From: Micromonospora inositola
GTDB taxonomy: Bacteria; Actinomycetota; Actinomycetes; Mycobacteriales; Micromonosporaceae
DNA length: 64,000 nt
Direction of reading: 5' to 3'
Assembly: GCF_900090285.1 (NCBI RefSeq)
Contig: NZ_LT607754.1
Coordinates: forward strand, 6,102,001 to 6,166,000
The notes under the pieces were generated by a model. The model had not been told where the DNA came from and searched no databases. It worked only from the letters and a program-made list of their open reading frames with translations. Below are positions 32,062 through 40,546 of the stretch, piece after piece; position 1 is the stretch's first letter; each line of letters begins with the position of its first letter. The translations under genes were made by a program, and so were the position numbers.

Positions 32062-33642
32062 TCACTCGTCGTTCTCCCGGCGCAGCAACGATTCCTCCAG
32101 GTCCAGGTCGCGGTAGGCGCGCACCAGCACCTCCTCGGGGATCTTCCCGGAGTCCCGGGCGGCCCGGAAGACCTCCCGCTCGGCGTCGATCATCTCCTGC
32201 CGCAGCCGACCGTACGCCTGGGACGGGGTTTCCCGCCCGGCGCCCCCCAGCCGTTCCCAGGCCAGGTTGGTGCGGCTCTGCACGAGTCGCTGCAACCGCT
32301 CGACGACGGCCTGGGGCGCCCCGTCGGCCAGCTCGTCGAGGCGCTCCCGGGCCGCGCGGCTGGCCTGCTGTTGCACAGCCGCGGCGGAGAGCGCGTCCTG
32401 CACCGGGTCGTCCGGCGGGAGCTTCAACCGCCGGGCGACGGCCGGCAGGGTGGCGCCCTGGGCGACCAGGGTGACCACGATCACCGCGAACGCCAGCCAG
32501 ATGAAGAGCTGCCGCGGGTACGGCCGCCCCTCGGCCAGGGTGAGCGGCAGGGCCAACGCGGCGGCGAGGGTGACCACCCCGCGCATCCCGGCCCAGCCGA
32601 GGACGATCGGGACCCGCACCGGCGGCGCCGGGTCCCGGCGCCGGACCCGGGGCACCAGCCGGGCCAGGTAGGTGGACGGGAAGAGCCAGACGAACCGGGT
32701 GACGAAGACGGCGGCCAGCACCGCGACGGTGATCCCGGCGAGGAAGCCGAATGGCTCGTTCAGGTCCCGGACCACCTCCCGCAGTTGCAGGCCGACCAGC
32801 AGGAAGACCAGCCCCTCCAGCAGGAACCGGATCAGCCGCCAGAACGCGGCGACCTGGAGCCGGGAGGCGGCCGACATCAGCAGCGGCAGCTTGTGGCCGA
32901 TGCCCAGCCCGGTCACCACCACGGCCACCACCCCGGAGGCGTGGATCTCCTCGGCGGCGAAGACCACCGCGAACGGCACGATCAGCGACAGCGCGTTGTC
33001 CAGCACCGCATCGGTGGTCCGCTTGTGCAGGTAGCCGAAGACGACGACGCCGAGCAGTCCGATCAGGATGCCGCCGCCGGTGGCGACCAGCACCTCGCGG
33101 GCCACGTCCCCGACGCCCACCCCGCCGCCGGCCACGGTGGCCGAGACGATGGCTACCCGGAGCAGCACCAGCGCGGTGGCGTCGTTGACCAGGCTCTCCC
33201 CCTCCAGGATGGTGACGATCCGGCGGGGCAGCCCGACCTTCCGGGCCACCGCGGTGGCGGCCACCGCGTCCGGCGGCGCCACCACCGCGCCGAGGGCCAG
33301 GCAGATCGCGTACGGCAGGTCGGGCAGGAACAGGTGCACGACCGTGCCCACCACGAAAGCGGTGAACAGCACCAGCCCCACCGCGAGCAGCAGGATCGGC
33401 CGCAGGTTGAGCCGGAACGCCGGCACCGACGTCTCCAGGGCCGCCACGTAGAGCAGCGGCGGCAGGATGCCCACCAGCACCAGGGTCGGGTCCAGCCGGA
33501 CCTGCGGGAAGAACGGCAGGAAGGACAGCGCGAGGCCGAGGACGACCAGCAGGATCGGCGCGAGCAGGCCCAACCGGCGGGCCAGCGCCGCGCCGAAGGT
33601 GGCGATCGCGAGGAAGACCACGACCTGGAACAGAGCTTCCAT
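32062..33642 (-). CDS. Na+/H+ antiporter (CPA1)
   Basis: A 526-residue protein with about 12 helices (1-400) and a cytosolic helical C-terminal domain (about 400-526, Glu/Arg-rich). The transport core shows ALGAVVAPPDAVAATAVAR and ILEGESLVNDATALVL, the ion-binding motifs of CPA1 Na+/H+ exchangers. The ATG at 33642 is preceded on the coding strand by TAGGCT (33651-33656) at 8 nt, so besides read-through from the oxidoreductase gene 25 bp upstream it may have its own leaderless promoter. Confidence 0.9.
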   Translation of the reverse strand: MEALFQVVVFLAIATFGAALARRLGLLAPILLVVLGLALSFLPFFPQVRLDPTLVLVGILPPLLYVAALETSVPAFRLNLRPILLLAVGLVLFTAFVVGTVVHLFLPDLPYAICLALGAVVAPPDAVAATAVARKVGLPRRIVTILEGESLVNDATALVLLRVAIVSATVAGGGVGVGDVAREVLVATGGGILIGLLGVVVFGYLHKRTTDAVLDNALSLIVPFAVVFAAEEIHASGVVAVVVTGLGIGHKLPLLMSAASRLQVAAFWRLIRFLLEGLVFLLVGLQLREVVRDLNEPFGFLAGITVAVLAAVFVTRFVWLFPSTYLARLVPRVRRRDPAPPVRVPIVLGWAGMRGVVTLAAALALPLTLAEGRPYPRQLFIWLAFAVIVVTLVAQGATLPAVARRLKLPPDDPVQDALSAAAVQQQASRAARERLDELADGAPQAVVERLQRLVQSRTNLAWERLGGAGRETPSQAYGRLRQEMIDAEREVFRAARDSGKIPEEVLVRAYRDLDLEESLLRRENDE

Positions 33643-33667
33643 GGGGTACGAGCCTAGGCGGCCCGCG

Positions 33668-34645
33668 TTACCGGCGTGATCCGGCCGCGGTACGCAGTTT
33701 CGGCAGCACCTCGGCGCCGAACGCGTCGATGAACGCCCGCTGCTCCTGCCCGACGTGGTGCAGGGCGATCTGATCGAAGCCGAGCGCCAGGTACTCCTCC
33801 AGCCAGCCGACGTGCCGGCCCAGGTCGGCGGAGACGTTCACGGTCGAGGTGACCTTCTCCAGCGGCACGTCCTGGCTGACGACGTCGAAGTGCTCGGCCA
33901 TCTCCAGGTCCCAGCAGACCGGCGGGGCGAAGACGTTGCTGCGCCACTGGTCGTACGCGATGGCCTCGGCCGCCGCCTGGTCGGGCGCCCAGCTCACGTG
34001 CGCCTGGAGGTGCAGCGGCCCTCGCCCGCCGGCGTCCCGGTACGCGTCGATCATCTGCCGCAGGTGGTCGACCGGCGCGTTGACGGTGATCAGGCCGTCC
34101 GCCCACTCGGCGCACCAGCGGGCGGTGGCCACGCTGACCGCCGCCCCGATCAGCGCCGGCGGCTGCTCGGGACGGGTCCACAGCTTCGCCCGGTCGACCC
34201 GGACCAGCCCGTCGTGGCTGACCTCCTCGCCGGCCAGCAGCGCCCGGATCACGTCGACGCACTCGCGCAGCCGCGCGGTGCGGACGTCCCTGCGCGGCCA
34301 GCCGTCGCCGGTGATGTGCTCGTTGCTCGCCTCGCCGGTGCCCAGCGCCGCCCAGAACCGGCCCGGGTACATCGCGCCGAGGGTGCCGATGGCCTGCGCG
34401 ATGATCGCCGGGTGGTAGCGCTGCCCGGGCGCGTTGACCACGCCGAACGGCAGGTTGGTGGCCTGGAGGGCGGCGCCCAGCCAGGACCAGGCGAAGCCGG
34501 AGTGGCCCTGCCGGGCGCTCCACGGTGAGAAGTGGTCCGAGGACATGGCGGCGCCGAAGCCGGCCCGCTCGGCATGGATCACCGCTGCCAGCAGCTTGCC
34601 GGGGTGGATCTGCTCGTGGGACGCGTGGAAGCCGAACACCGTCAT
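33668..34645 (-). CDS. LLM-class flavin-dependent oxidoreductase
   Basis: A 325-residue TIM-barrel enzyme of the bacterial luciferase-like superfamily. It begins FGFHASHEQIHPGKLL, typical of the TIGR03885-type proteins annotated as probable non-F420 flavin oxidoreductases. Later come SSDHFSPW and GTGEASNEH, the usual cofactor-loop region. FMN or F420 use is not decided, and the substrate is unknown. AGGAGG lies 7 nt before ATG 34645. It is the third gene of a leftward cluster. Confidence 0.85.
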   Translation of the reverse strand: MTVFGFHASHEQIHPGKLLAAVIHAERAGFGAAMSSDHFSPWSARQGHSGFAWSWLGAALQATNLPFGVVNAPGQRYHPAIIAQAIGTLGAMYPGRFWAALGTGEASNEHITGDGWPRRDVRTARLRECVDVIRALLAGEEVSHDGLVRVDRAKLWTRPEQPPALIGAAVSVATARWCAEWADGLITVNAPVDHLRQMIDAYRDAGGRGPLHLQAHVSWAPDQAAAEAIAYDQWRSNVFAPPVCWDLEMAEHFDVVSQDVPLEKVTSTVNVSADLGRHVGWLEEYLALGFDQIALHHVGQEQRAFIDAFGAEVLPKLRTAAGSRR

Positions 34646-34686
34646 GGGCGCACCTCCTACCCATGACGGTGCCCGGCCAATCGCGG

Positions 34687-36099
34687 CTACTCGGCGTGCG
34701 CGCCGGCCCCGGCGGAGGCGGCGCCTTCGCCGATCCAGACGGTCTTGGTGTTGCAGAACTCCCGCATGCCCACGGCGGACAGCTCCCGGCCGTAGCCGGA
34801 GTTCCTCACGCCGCCGAAGGGCAGCTCCGGGAAGGACGTCGTCATGCCGTTGAGGAAGACGTTGCCGGCGTCCAGGTCGGTGGCGAAGCGCTCCTGCTCG
34901 GCGGGGTCGGTGGTCCAGGCGTTGGAGCCGAGGCCGAACTTGGTGCCGTTGGCCACCTCGATGGCCTCCTCATAGGAGGCGACCCGGTAGAGGCCGGCGA
35001 CCGGGCCGAAGACCTCCTCGGACCACATCCGCATCTGCGGGGTCAGGTCGGTGACCACGGTCGGCGGGTAGTACCAGCCGTCGCCGGCGGGCTGCTCGCC
35101 GCCGCAGAGGACGGTCGCGCCCTGGTCGATCGCGTCCCGCACCTGGGCGTCCACCTCGCCCCGGCCGTGCTCGCTCGCGAGAGGACCGACGTCGGTGCTC
35201 TCGTCCATCGGGTCGCCGACCTTCAGCGCCGCCATGTTGGCGGCGAACTTGTCCGCGAAGGCGTCGAAGACGTCCGTGTGCACGATGAACCGCTTCGCGG
35301 CGATGCAGGACTGGCCGTTGTTCTGGCAGCGGGCGGTGGTGGCGACCTCGGCGGCCCGGTCCAGGTCGGCCGAGGGCATCACCACGAACGGGTCACTGCC
35401 GCCGAGCTCCAGCACCGTCTTCTTCAGCTCCCGGCCGGCGATCTGGGCGATCGAGCGACCGGCGCCCTCGCTGCCGGTCAGCGTGGCGGCGCGGACCCGG
35501 GGATCGCTGAGGATCCGGTCGACGGCGTCCGAGCCGACCAGCAGGGTGGTGAACGCGCCCTCGGGGAAACCGGCCCGGCGCAACACGTCCTCCAGGTAGA
35601 GGGCGGTCTGCGGCACGTTCGACGCGTGCTTGAGCAGGCCGGTGTTGCCGGCCATCAGGGCCGGCGCGGCGAACCGGATCACCTGCCACAGCGGGAAGTT
35701 CCACGGCATCACCGCGAGCACCGGACCGAGCGGCTGGTAGCGGACGAACGCCCGCTTCGCCTTCACCGCGCCGGCGTCGGCCAGCTCGTCGGCGAGCATC
35801 CGCTCGGCGTTCGCGGCGTAGAAGCGGCAGGCGGTCGCGCACTTGGTCACCTCGGCCTTCGCCGCCGCGTACGTCTTGCCCATCTCGGTGGTCATCAGCC
35901 GGGCGGTGTCGTCGCGCTCGGCGTCGAGCAGGTCGGCCGCCGCGTTCATCCACCGGGCCCGCTGGGCGACGGTGGTGCGGTGCAGCTCCCGGAAGGCGAG
36001 GTCGGACCGCTCGATGGCGGCGTCGATCTGCTCGTCCGACATCGGGTCGTACGTCTTGAGCACCTGTCCGGTGGCGGGATTGGTGGTGGCGATGGGCAT
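34687..36099 (-). CDS. NAD(P)-dependent succinate-semialdehyde dehydrogenase
   Basis: A 470-residue aldehyde dehydrogenase. The general base is the Glu in VLELGGSDPF and the nucleophile is the Cys in NNGQSCIAAKRF. The C-terminal EEVFGPV and LPFGGVRNSGYGREL are as in succinate-semialdehyde dehydrogenases (GabD/Sad type). The reaction would be succinate semialdehyde to succinate in GABA-type catabolism; other aldehydes are possible. AGGAG lies 7 nt before ATG 36099. It follows the DUF6343 gene by 12 bp. Confidence 0.88.
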   Translation of the reverse strand: MPIATTNPATGQVLKTYDPMSDEQIDAAIERSDLAFRELHRTTVAQRARWMNAAADLLDAERDDTARLMTTEMGKTYAAAKAEVTKCATACRFYAANAERMLADELADAGAVKAKRAFVRYQPLGPVLAVMPWNFPLWQVIRFAAPALMAGNTGLLKHASNVPQTALYLEDVLRRAGFPEGAFTTLLVGSDAVDRILSDPRVRAATLTGSEGAGRSIAQIAGRELKKTVLELGGSDPFVVMPSADLDRAAEVATTARCQNNGQSCIAAKRFIVHTDVFDAFADKFAANMAALKVGDPMDESTDVGPLASEHGRGEVDAQVRDAIDQGATVLCGGEQPAGDGWYYPPTVVTDLTPQMRMWSEEVFGPVAGLYRVASYEEAIEVANGTKFGLGSNAWTTDPAEQERFATDLDAGNVFLNGMTTSFPELPFGGVRNSGYGRELSAVGMREFCNTKTVWIGEGAASAGAGAHAE

Positions 36100-36111
36100 G
36101 TCGTACTCCTG

Positions 36112-36375
36112 TCACTCGAACAGTGAGTGCCGCGAGCCCGGCTCCTCGCGGTGGCGGGCCGCGCGTCGGCGTTGGATGACGACCAGGTCGACCACGGCCA
36201 CCACGGCGAGGACCGCGCAGACGACGCCCAGCCATGCCAGGTGCACCCGGAACGCCAGGACCGCGAAGACGGTCATGCTGACCAGGCCGAACAGGGCCAG
36301 CGCGAACCGGAGGTTCAGCGCGCTGTACGCGTGGCCGACCGTGCCACGGGCACGCCGGGGCTGCGATCTCGTCAT
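36112..36375 (-). CDS. Small membrane protein (DUF6343-like, 87 aa)
   Basis: An Arg-rich N-terminus is followed by YSALNLRFALALFGLVSM and two closely spaced hydrophobic helices (about 22-45 and 48-68), then an Arg/Glu tail. This matches my memory of the DUF6343 family of actinobacteria; no function is known. It is the first gene of the leftward cluster that continues with the semialdehyde dehydrogenase 12 bp away. Confidence 0.6.
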   Translation of the reverse strand: MTRSQPRRARGTVGHAYSALNLRFALALFGLVSMTVFAVLAFRVHLAWLGVVCAVLAVVAVVDLVVIQRRRAARHREEPGSRHSLFE

Positions 36376-36547
36376 TCCTCCGGGCTACCCCGGCACGAGC
36401 GCCGCTAACCGGCCGAACCGCCTCGGTGGACCCCGGTGATCCCCGCCACTGAGCGGGTATCCGGCGGCTGCCACACCCCCGGTGGGTTGCGTTACACCGG
36501 CTACGCCGCGACGGGCCGATCCCGACGACGGCGGGAAGGATGAGGGC

Positions 36548-37150
36548 ATGACCATGACCCACGCGGTGCCGGTGACCGTCGCCATCGCCCGGCGCGCCGA
36601 TCCGGCGCGCACCGAGGAGATGGTGGCGTGGATGCGGGCCGGCACGGCGCTGGCCGAGAGCTTCCCCGGCTTCCTGGGCGCCGGGTTCGTGCGGAGTGCG
36701 CCGGGGTCGCCCGAGTGGCACGTGATGTACCGCTTCGCCGACGACCAGACGCTGCGCCGGTGGGAGGAGTCCCCGCAGCGGCACTGGTGGCTCACCTCGG
36801 CCCAGGGCATCGTCGAGCACACCCGGGTGGAGCGGCGGACCGGCATCGAGGGCTGGTTCGAGCAGCCGGTCGACCGCGTGGTGGAGACGCTGACGCCGGC
36901 CGCCGCCGAGGCCGCCGCGCCGCCAAGGTGGAAGCAGGCGGTGACGATCTGGCTGGCGTTCTTCCCGCTGAGCCTCACGGCGACGCTGCTCACCGCCCGG
37001 TTCATCGCCGGCGTGCCGTTGGCGGCGCGGACCCTGCTGATGACGCTCTGCCTGACCCCGCTGATGACCTACCTGGTGCTGCCCCGGATCACCCGGGCCC
37101 TGCACTGGTGGCTGCACGGCCAGCCGGCCCCCTGGCGGAACGGTCGGTAG
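36548..37150 (+). CDS. Antibiotic-biosynthesis-monooxygenase-like domain with membrane tail
   Basis: A 200-residue protein. The N-terminal domain (about 8-100) has the ABM ferredoxin-like pattern: VTVAIARRADPARTEEM, then FPGFLGAGFVR and WHVMYRFADDQTLRRWEES. The C-terminal part (about 130-185) has two hydrophobic helices, as in the ABM proteins with a DUF4188-like membrane tail. The role is unknown; such domains in general act on small aromatic compounds or haem. GGAAGGA precedes ATG 36548. Confidence 0.75.
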   Translation: MTMTHAVPVTVAIARRADPARTEEMVAWMRAGTALAESFPGFLGAGFVRSAPGSPEWHVMYRFADDQTLRRWEESPQRHWWLTSAQGIVEHTRVERRTGIEGWFEQPVDRVVETLTPAAAEAAAPPRWKQAVTIWLAFFPLSLTATLLTARFIAGVPLAARTLLMTLCLTPLMTYLVLPRITRALHWWLHGQPAPWRNGR

Positions 37151-37266
37151 CACGCCCATTTTAACGACAGTTGTCAATGCCTGAAAGCTGACCGGAGTCG
37201 TTCCCCATCGCGCGACGCGCATAGGGTCACCGTGCCGTTGCTCTGCGCCGTCGGACGGGGGACGTG

Positions 37267-38106
37267 ATGCCTCGACGCTGGGTCGCCGCCCTCGCGTGCC
37301 TGGCGGCGCTGGTCGCGATCGCCTGCGACGGGGCCGACGCCTCGCCGCGACCGTCGGACTCCGCGCGCCCCGGCGCGCCGGCGGTGATGTCGGCGCTCGG
37401 CGACTCCATCACCACCGGTTTCGCCTCCTGCCTGGTGCTGGTCACCTGCGAACGCAACTCCTGGTCCACTGGGGACGGCCTGCGGGTGGAGAGCCACTAC
37501 CGGCGGCTGCGCGAGCGCAACCCGGCGCTGCGGGCGTACGACCGGGCGGCGGCGGGGGCCCGGGCCACGGCGTTGGCCGGGCAGGCCGGCGCGGCGGTCC
37601 GCGACAAGGCGGACTACGTCACGGTGCTGATCGGCGCCAACGACGCCTGCCACGGCGGCATCGACGCGATGACCCCGGTGGCCACCTTCCGCGATCAGGT
37701 CGACCGGGGCCTGCGAGTGCTGCGCAAGGGCCGGCCCAGGGCGCGGGTGCTGGTGGTCAGCATCCCCGACCTGTACCGGCTCTGGCAGGTTGGGCACACC
37801 GAGCCCCGGGCGGTGCGGGCCTGGGCGTACGGCATCTGCCCGGCACTGCTGGCCGACCCGACCTCGACGGCGCCCGTCGCGGTGGCCCGCCGGACCCGCT
37901 TCCGGCAGCGGATCGACGACTACAACGCCCAGCTCCGCGCGGCCTGCCGGGCGTACGGGTCACGCTGCCGGTGGGACGGCGGTGCGGCGCACCGGCTGCG
38001 CTTCGGCCTCGACCTGGTCAACTCCCTGGACTGGTTCCACCCGAACGCCTCCGGCCAGGACCGGCTCTCCGAGGTGAGCTGGCCGGCCGCCGGCTGGTCG
38101 GGCTGA
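37267..38106 (+). CDS. Secreted SGNH/GDSL-family hydrolase (lipoprotein)
   Basis: A 279-residue exported esterase-type protein. The signal peptide ends in a lipobox (LVAIAC, Cys20), so it is probably a lipoprotein on the cell surface. The catalytic elements are Ser47 (GDSITTG), the oxyanion Asn125 (GANDAC) and the Asp255/His258 pair (DWFHP). These define the SGNH fold; substrates may be acetylated carbohydrates or lipids. TAGGGT at 37222-37227 is a likely -10 box. ATG 37267 is preferred; an in-frame GTG lies 3 bp upstream. Confidence 0.85.
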   Translation: MPRRWVAALACLAALVAIACDGADASPRPSDSARPGAPAVMSALGDSITTGFASCLVLVTCERNSWSTGDGLRVESHYRRLRERNPALRAYDRAAAGARATALAGQAGAAVRDKADYVTVLIGANDACHGGIDAMTPVATFRDQVDRGLRVLRKGRPRARVLVVSIPDLYRLWQVGHTEPRAVRAWAYGICPALLADPTSTAPVAVARRTRFRQRIDDYNAQLRAACRAYGSRCRWDGGAAHRLRFGLDLVNSLDWFHPNASGQDRLSEVSWPAAGWSG

Positions 38107-38151
38107 GCGGCGCCGGCCGTTCGATCCGACCCGGCCCGGCCCGGTGCCGCT

Positions 38152-38180
38152 GCCCGGCGTTGCGGGGGAAAACGCTGGGC
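38152..38180. terminator. Bidirectional terminator
   Basis: GCCCGGCGTT (38152-38161) pairs with AACGCTGGGC (38171-38180), with one wobble pair, between the convergent SGNH hydrolase and EcsC genes. Confidence 0.5.
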
Positions 38181-38190
38181 GGCGGCCGGG

Positions 38191-38928
38191 TCAGGGGCGG
38201 CGCTGCCGGGGCAGGCCGTCCGGACCGTTGCGGTAGAGGGCGCGGGCCCGCTCGGCGAGATCCCTGGTCGCCGAGGAGTTGGCCCAGGTGCCGAGGATGA
38301 TCGCCGCGCCGGGGACCACCTTGGCGACGACCCGCTTCGCCGCCCGCATCCCGGCCATCTGGGCCAGCCGTACGCCGAGCTGGAGCATCACCCGGCCCAG
38401 CGGGCGTTCCCCGGCCATGCCGAAGAGCGCCCCGGCGCGTTCCCGCCCGGCGGCCACCCCGAGGGCGAGCCGAGCACTCTCGGCGACCTTGTGCACCCGC
38501 TGCAGCACCAGCAGGTCGGTGGCCCGGTCGGGGTGCACCGCGTCGACGCCGTACGCCGCCGCGACGTGCAGCACCAGCCGGGCCTGGGTCCAGGCCAGCA
38601 CGCCCACGTCGACCACCGCGCCGGCCAGCCCGGCGGCGCCGGAGACCGCGCCGGAGAGCCGGGCGTGGTTGACGAACTTGCGGACCGCCTGGTCGGCCAG
38701 CTCGTCACCGGAGACGTCGGGCCGCTCCGCGCGCTCCCGGGCGGCCCACTGCGCCGCCTCCGGCCCGAGCCGCCGGACGGCCTCCAGGGCCAGGTGCTCC
38801 GGGGCGTACTGGGGGTCGTCCCGCATCCGGTCCCAGAGCGTGGCCGGCGGCGTCTCGGGGGCGTCGGCCGGGGCGGTGGGCGGGGTGGGGACGGTGGGCT
38901 CGCCGTCGACGGGCGCGGAGTCGGTCAC
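38191..38928 (-). CDS. EcsC-family protein
   Basis: A 245-residue protein. A Pro/Thr-rich N-terminal tail (1-30) is followed by a helical domain with VRKFVNHARLSGAVSGAAGLAGAVVDVG, the glycine-rich membrane-like segment typical of EcsC proteins. The function is unknown; in Bacillus EcsC belongs to an ABC transporter locus, but none is here. The GTG at 38928 was chosen for GGGAG 7 nt upstream. The frame stays open to 39216 through a non-coding-like stretch. Confidence 0.75.
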   Translation of the reverse strand: MTDSAPVDGEPTVPTPPTAPADAPETPPATLWDRMRDDPQYAPEHLALEAVRRLGPEAAQWAARERAERPDVSGDELADQAVRKFVNHARLSGAVSGAAGLAGAVVDVGVLAWTQARLVLHVAAAYGVDAVHPDRATDLLVLQRVHKVAESARLALGVAAGRERAGALFGMAGERPLGRVMLQLGVRLAQMAGMRAAKRVVAKVVPGAAIILGTWANSSATRDLAERARALYRNGPDGLPRQRRP

Positions 38929-38966
38929 CAGGGCTCCCGGGGGGGGTCGGTTCGCGGCGTACGGGG

Positions 38967-39113
38967 TCAGCGCCGGCGGCTGGACAGCCGCGACGCCAAC
39001 TGCTTGAGCTTGCGCTGGTTCTCCGGCTTCGCCAACTCGCGCCGTCCCCGCTCGACGAGTTGCTGACCGCGCGGCGAACGCAGGAACGTGCTGATCCGTT
39101 GCACCAGTGACAT
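38967..39113 (-). CDS. 48-residue basic hypothetical protein
   Basis: The ATG at 39113 has AGGAGG 6 nt upstream. The product is short, helical and very basic: MSLVQRISTFLRSPRGQQL, then a run of Arg/Lys ending in SSRRR. It resembles small actinobacterial proteins of unknown role; a nucleic-acid or membrane-surface partner is possible. It lies 38 bp before the EcsC start on the same strand and is probably in the same operon. Confidence 0.6.
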   Translation of the reverse strand: MSLVQRISTFLRSPRGQQLVERGRRELAKPENQRKLKQLASRLSSRRR

Positions 39114-39225
39114 GTCGTCCTCCTGTCGGCGGTCCCCCGTCATGTGTACCCGGGAGCGGCAACCCCTGGTACCCGGAGCCGCCGTCCGGCACGCGTCCAC
39201 AGTGCGCCCGCGACACCCGCCCCGG

Positions 39226-40113
39226 TCAGCCGAGGATCGCGTCGACGACCTCGTCGGCCCGCCACTCGTGCTGGGCGTACGCCCACGGGAAGGCGGACAC
39301 CTGCACGGCCTGGGCGGCGTCGGTGAGCGCCATGTCCTGCCAGCCGGGGATCTGCTCCAGTGCGGTGAGGAACTGCTTCGTGGCGTACTCCGGCCTCATG
39401 AGGTCGCCCACCGTCCCCCAGCCGCTGCTGGGACGCTGCTGGAACAGCCCGACCGAGTCGTGGTCCCAGCCGATCGCCTGGTGCGGGTAGTTCTGCGACT
39501 CGGGCAGCACCGCGCTGGCGTAGTTGTAGAGGTTGCTCTCCTGCATCGCGGTGGCCACCGCGATGACCAGGCCGCGGCGGGGCACACCCATGTCCCGGCC
39601 GGCGCGCACGATCGCCTTGGCGTTGTCCATCTGGTCCTCGTCGAGGCCGGCCACCGGGGCGATCCGCTTCGGCTTCGGCTTCGGCTTGGGCTTGGCCACG
39701 GGCTTCTCGGTGGCCGACGGGGAGACGTCCGGGTCGGCGGTCTGCGGGACCGGCGCCGGGGTCTGCCGGTCGCTGCCCCGGGACGCCGCGTCCGGGGTCG
39801 CCCGCTCGGCGACCTGCGCCGGCTGGGCGGGGGCATTCGTGCCGTCGACCGCGCCGGCGCCGACCTGGGTGACGCCGACCAGGCCGAGGCAGCAGACCGC
39901 GCCGGTGGCCACCGCCAGCCGGGTCCGGCCGGGCCGGGGGGCGAGGGGGTTAGCGAAGCCGCCGAGGCGGGTACGGAGGAAGCCGAGGCCGGGGAGCCGG
40001 GAAGCGGAGGGCTCGCAGGGGCTGGTTGACCGAACGGTGGAGGAGCTATCGTCCGAACGGTCAGCCGAACCGCCGAGGCCGCACTGGTCGTCGAGGGTGC
40101 CGTCGTCACGCAT
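39226..40113 (-). CDS. Exported lysozyme-like/transglycosylase-type cell-wall protein
   Basis: A 295-residue protein with a cytosolic N-terminal tail, one membrane segment (about 65-86), a Pro/Thr-rich outer linker with a KPKPKPK run, and a C-terminal domain (about 160-295). That domain has VATAMQESNLYNYAS, then HDSVGLFQQRPSSGWG and AYAQHEW, a lysozyme-like arrangement with a candidate catalytic Glu in QESN. It is probably a peptidoglycan-acting enzyme anchored at the surface, but activity is not shown. About 290 bp upstream is intergenic and contains a predicted multi-branched RNA. Confidence 0.7.
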   Translation of the reverse strand: MRDDGTLDDQCGLGGSADRSDDSSSTVRSTSPCEPSASRLPGLGFLRTRLGGFANPLAPRPGRTRLAVATGAVCCLGLVGVTQVGAGAVDGTNAPAQPAQVAERATPDAASRGSDRQTPAPVPQTADPDVSPSATEKPVAKPKPKPKPKRIAPVAGLDEDQMDNAKAIVRAGRDMGVPRRGLVIAVATAMQESNLYNYASAVLPESQNYPHQAIGWDHDSVGLFQQRPSSGWGTVGDLMRPEYATKQFLTALEQIPGWQDMALTDAAQAVQVSAFPWAYAQHEWRADEVVDAILG

Positions 40114-40235
40114 TCGACGAGGCTAGGCGGGTGGACCACGGGTCACCCAGCGTCACCGAGTGGCCCTGCTCACAGTTGCGCCCGCCCGAACCGGACCGGC
40201 CGGGCCGTCCCCTGCGTGGACGGGAGGATCCTCGC

Positions 40236-40344
40236 GGATCGGTCAAACCTCCGCCGGGCCACGAGTCGCGCTGCCCGGGGGAGGTAGCACGCGCCCGGCG
40301 GGCGACCACGCCATGAACGACTAACTAGTCCTTTCGGCCGATCC
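40236..40344 (-). ncRNA. Candidate structured leader RNA (multi-branch)
   Basis: A closing helix GGATCGG (40236-40242) with CCGATCC (40338-40344) encloses three hairpins. The largest pairs ACCTCCGCCGGGC (40247-40259) with GCCCGGGGGAGGT (40273-40285), 13 bp with one mismatch. The second is CGCCC-GGC-GGGCG just after it. The third is GACTA/TAGTC at 40319-40330. The element is 123 bp upstream of the cell-wall gene at 40113 (minus strand), where a riboswitch would lie. The strand is inferred; the rest of 40114-40546 shows no gene. Confidence 0.4.
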
Positions 40345-40546
40345 ACCATTCACCCTTACGGCGACAGGCGGTGCAAGATCAGCGTATTCGCCCCGAATTG
40401 ATCACCCGATGCGCCGAATTGTGATCATCCAGCGGCCGCCGAGCCGGGTCCCGCCGGAATGGATCAGGATTGCGGGTACGTTGCCCGAACCGGGTGCCGT
40501 GCGCGCACGGCCACCCGTACGCGCGTATCCAGGGAGGTCCCGACCG

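Noticed and set aside
37160..37190. Zur- or LexA-like site near TTAACGACAGTTGTCAAT
   Set aside because: Only a 4-bp GACA/TGTC core is symmetric. It does not fit a known consensus well enough to report.
40114..40400. c-di-AMP (ydaO) riboswitch in the leader of the cell-wall gene
   Set aside because: I looked for its conserved segments. Only GGGTGAAT-like bases were found and they are at the wrong place. The structured element is reported without a class.
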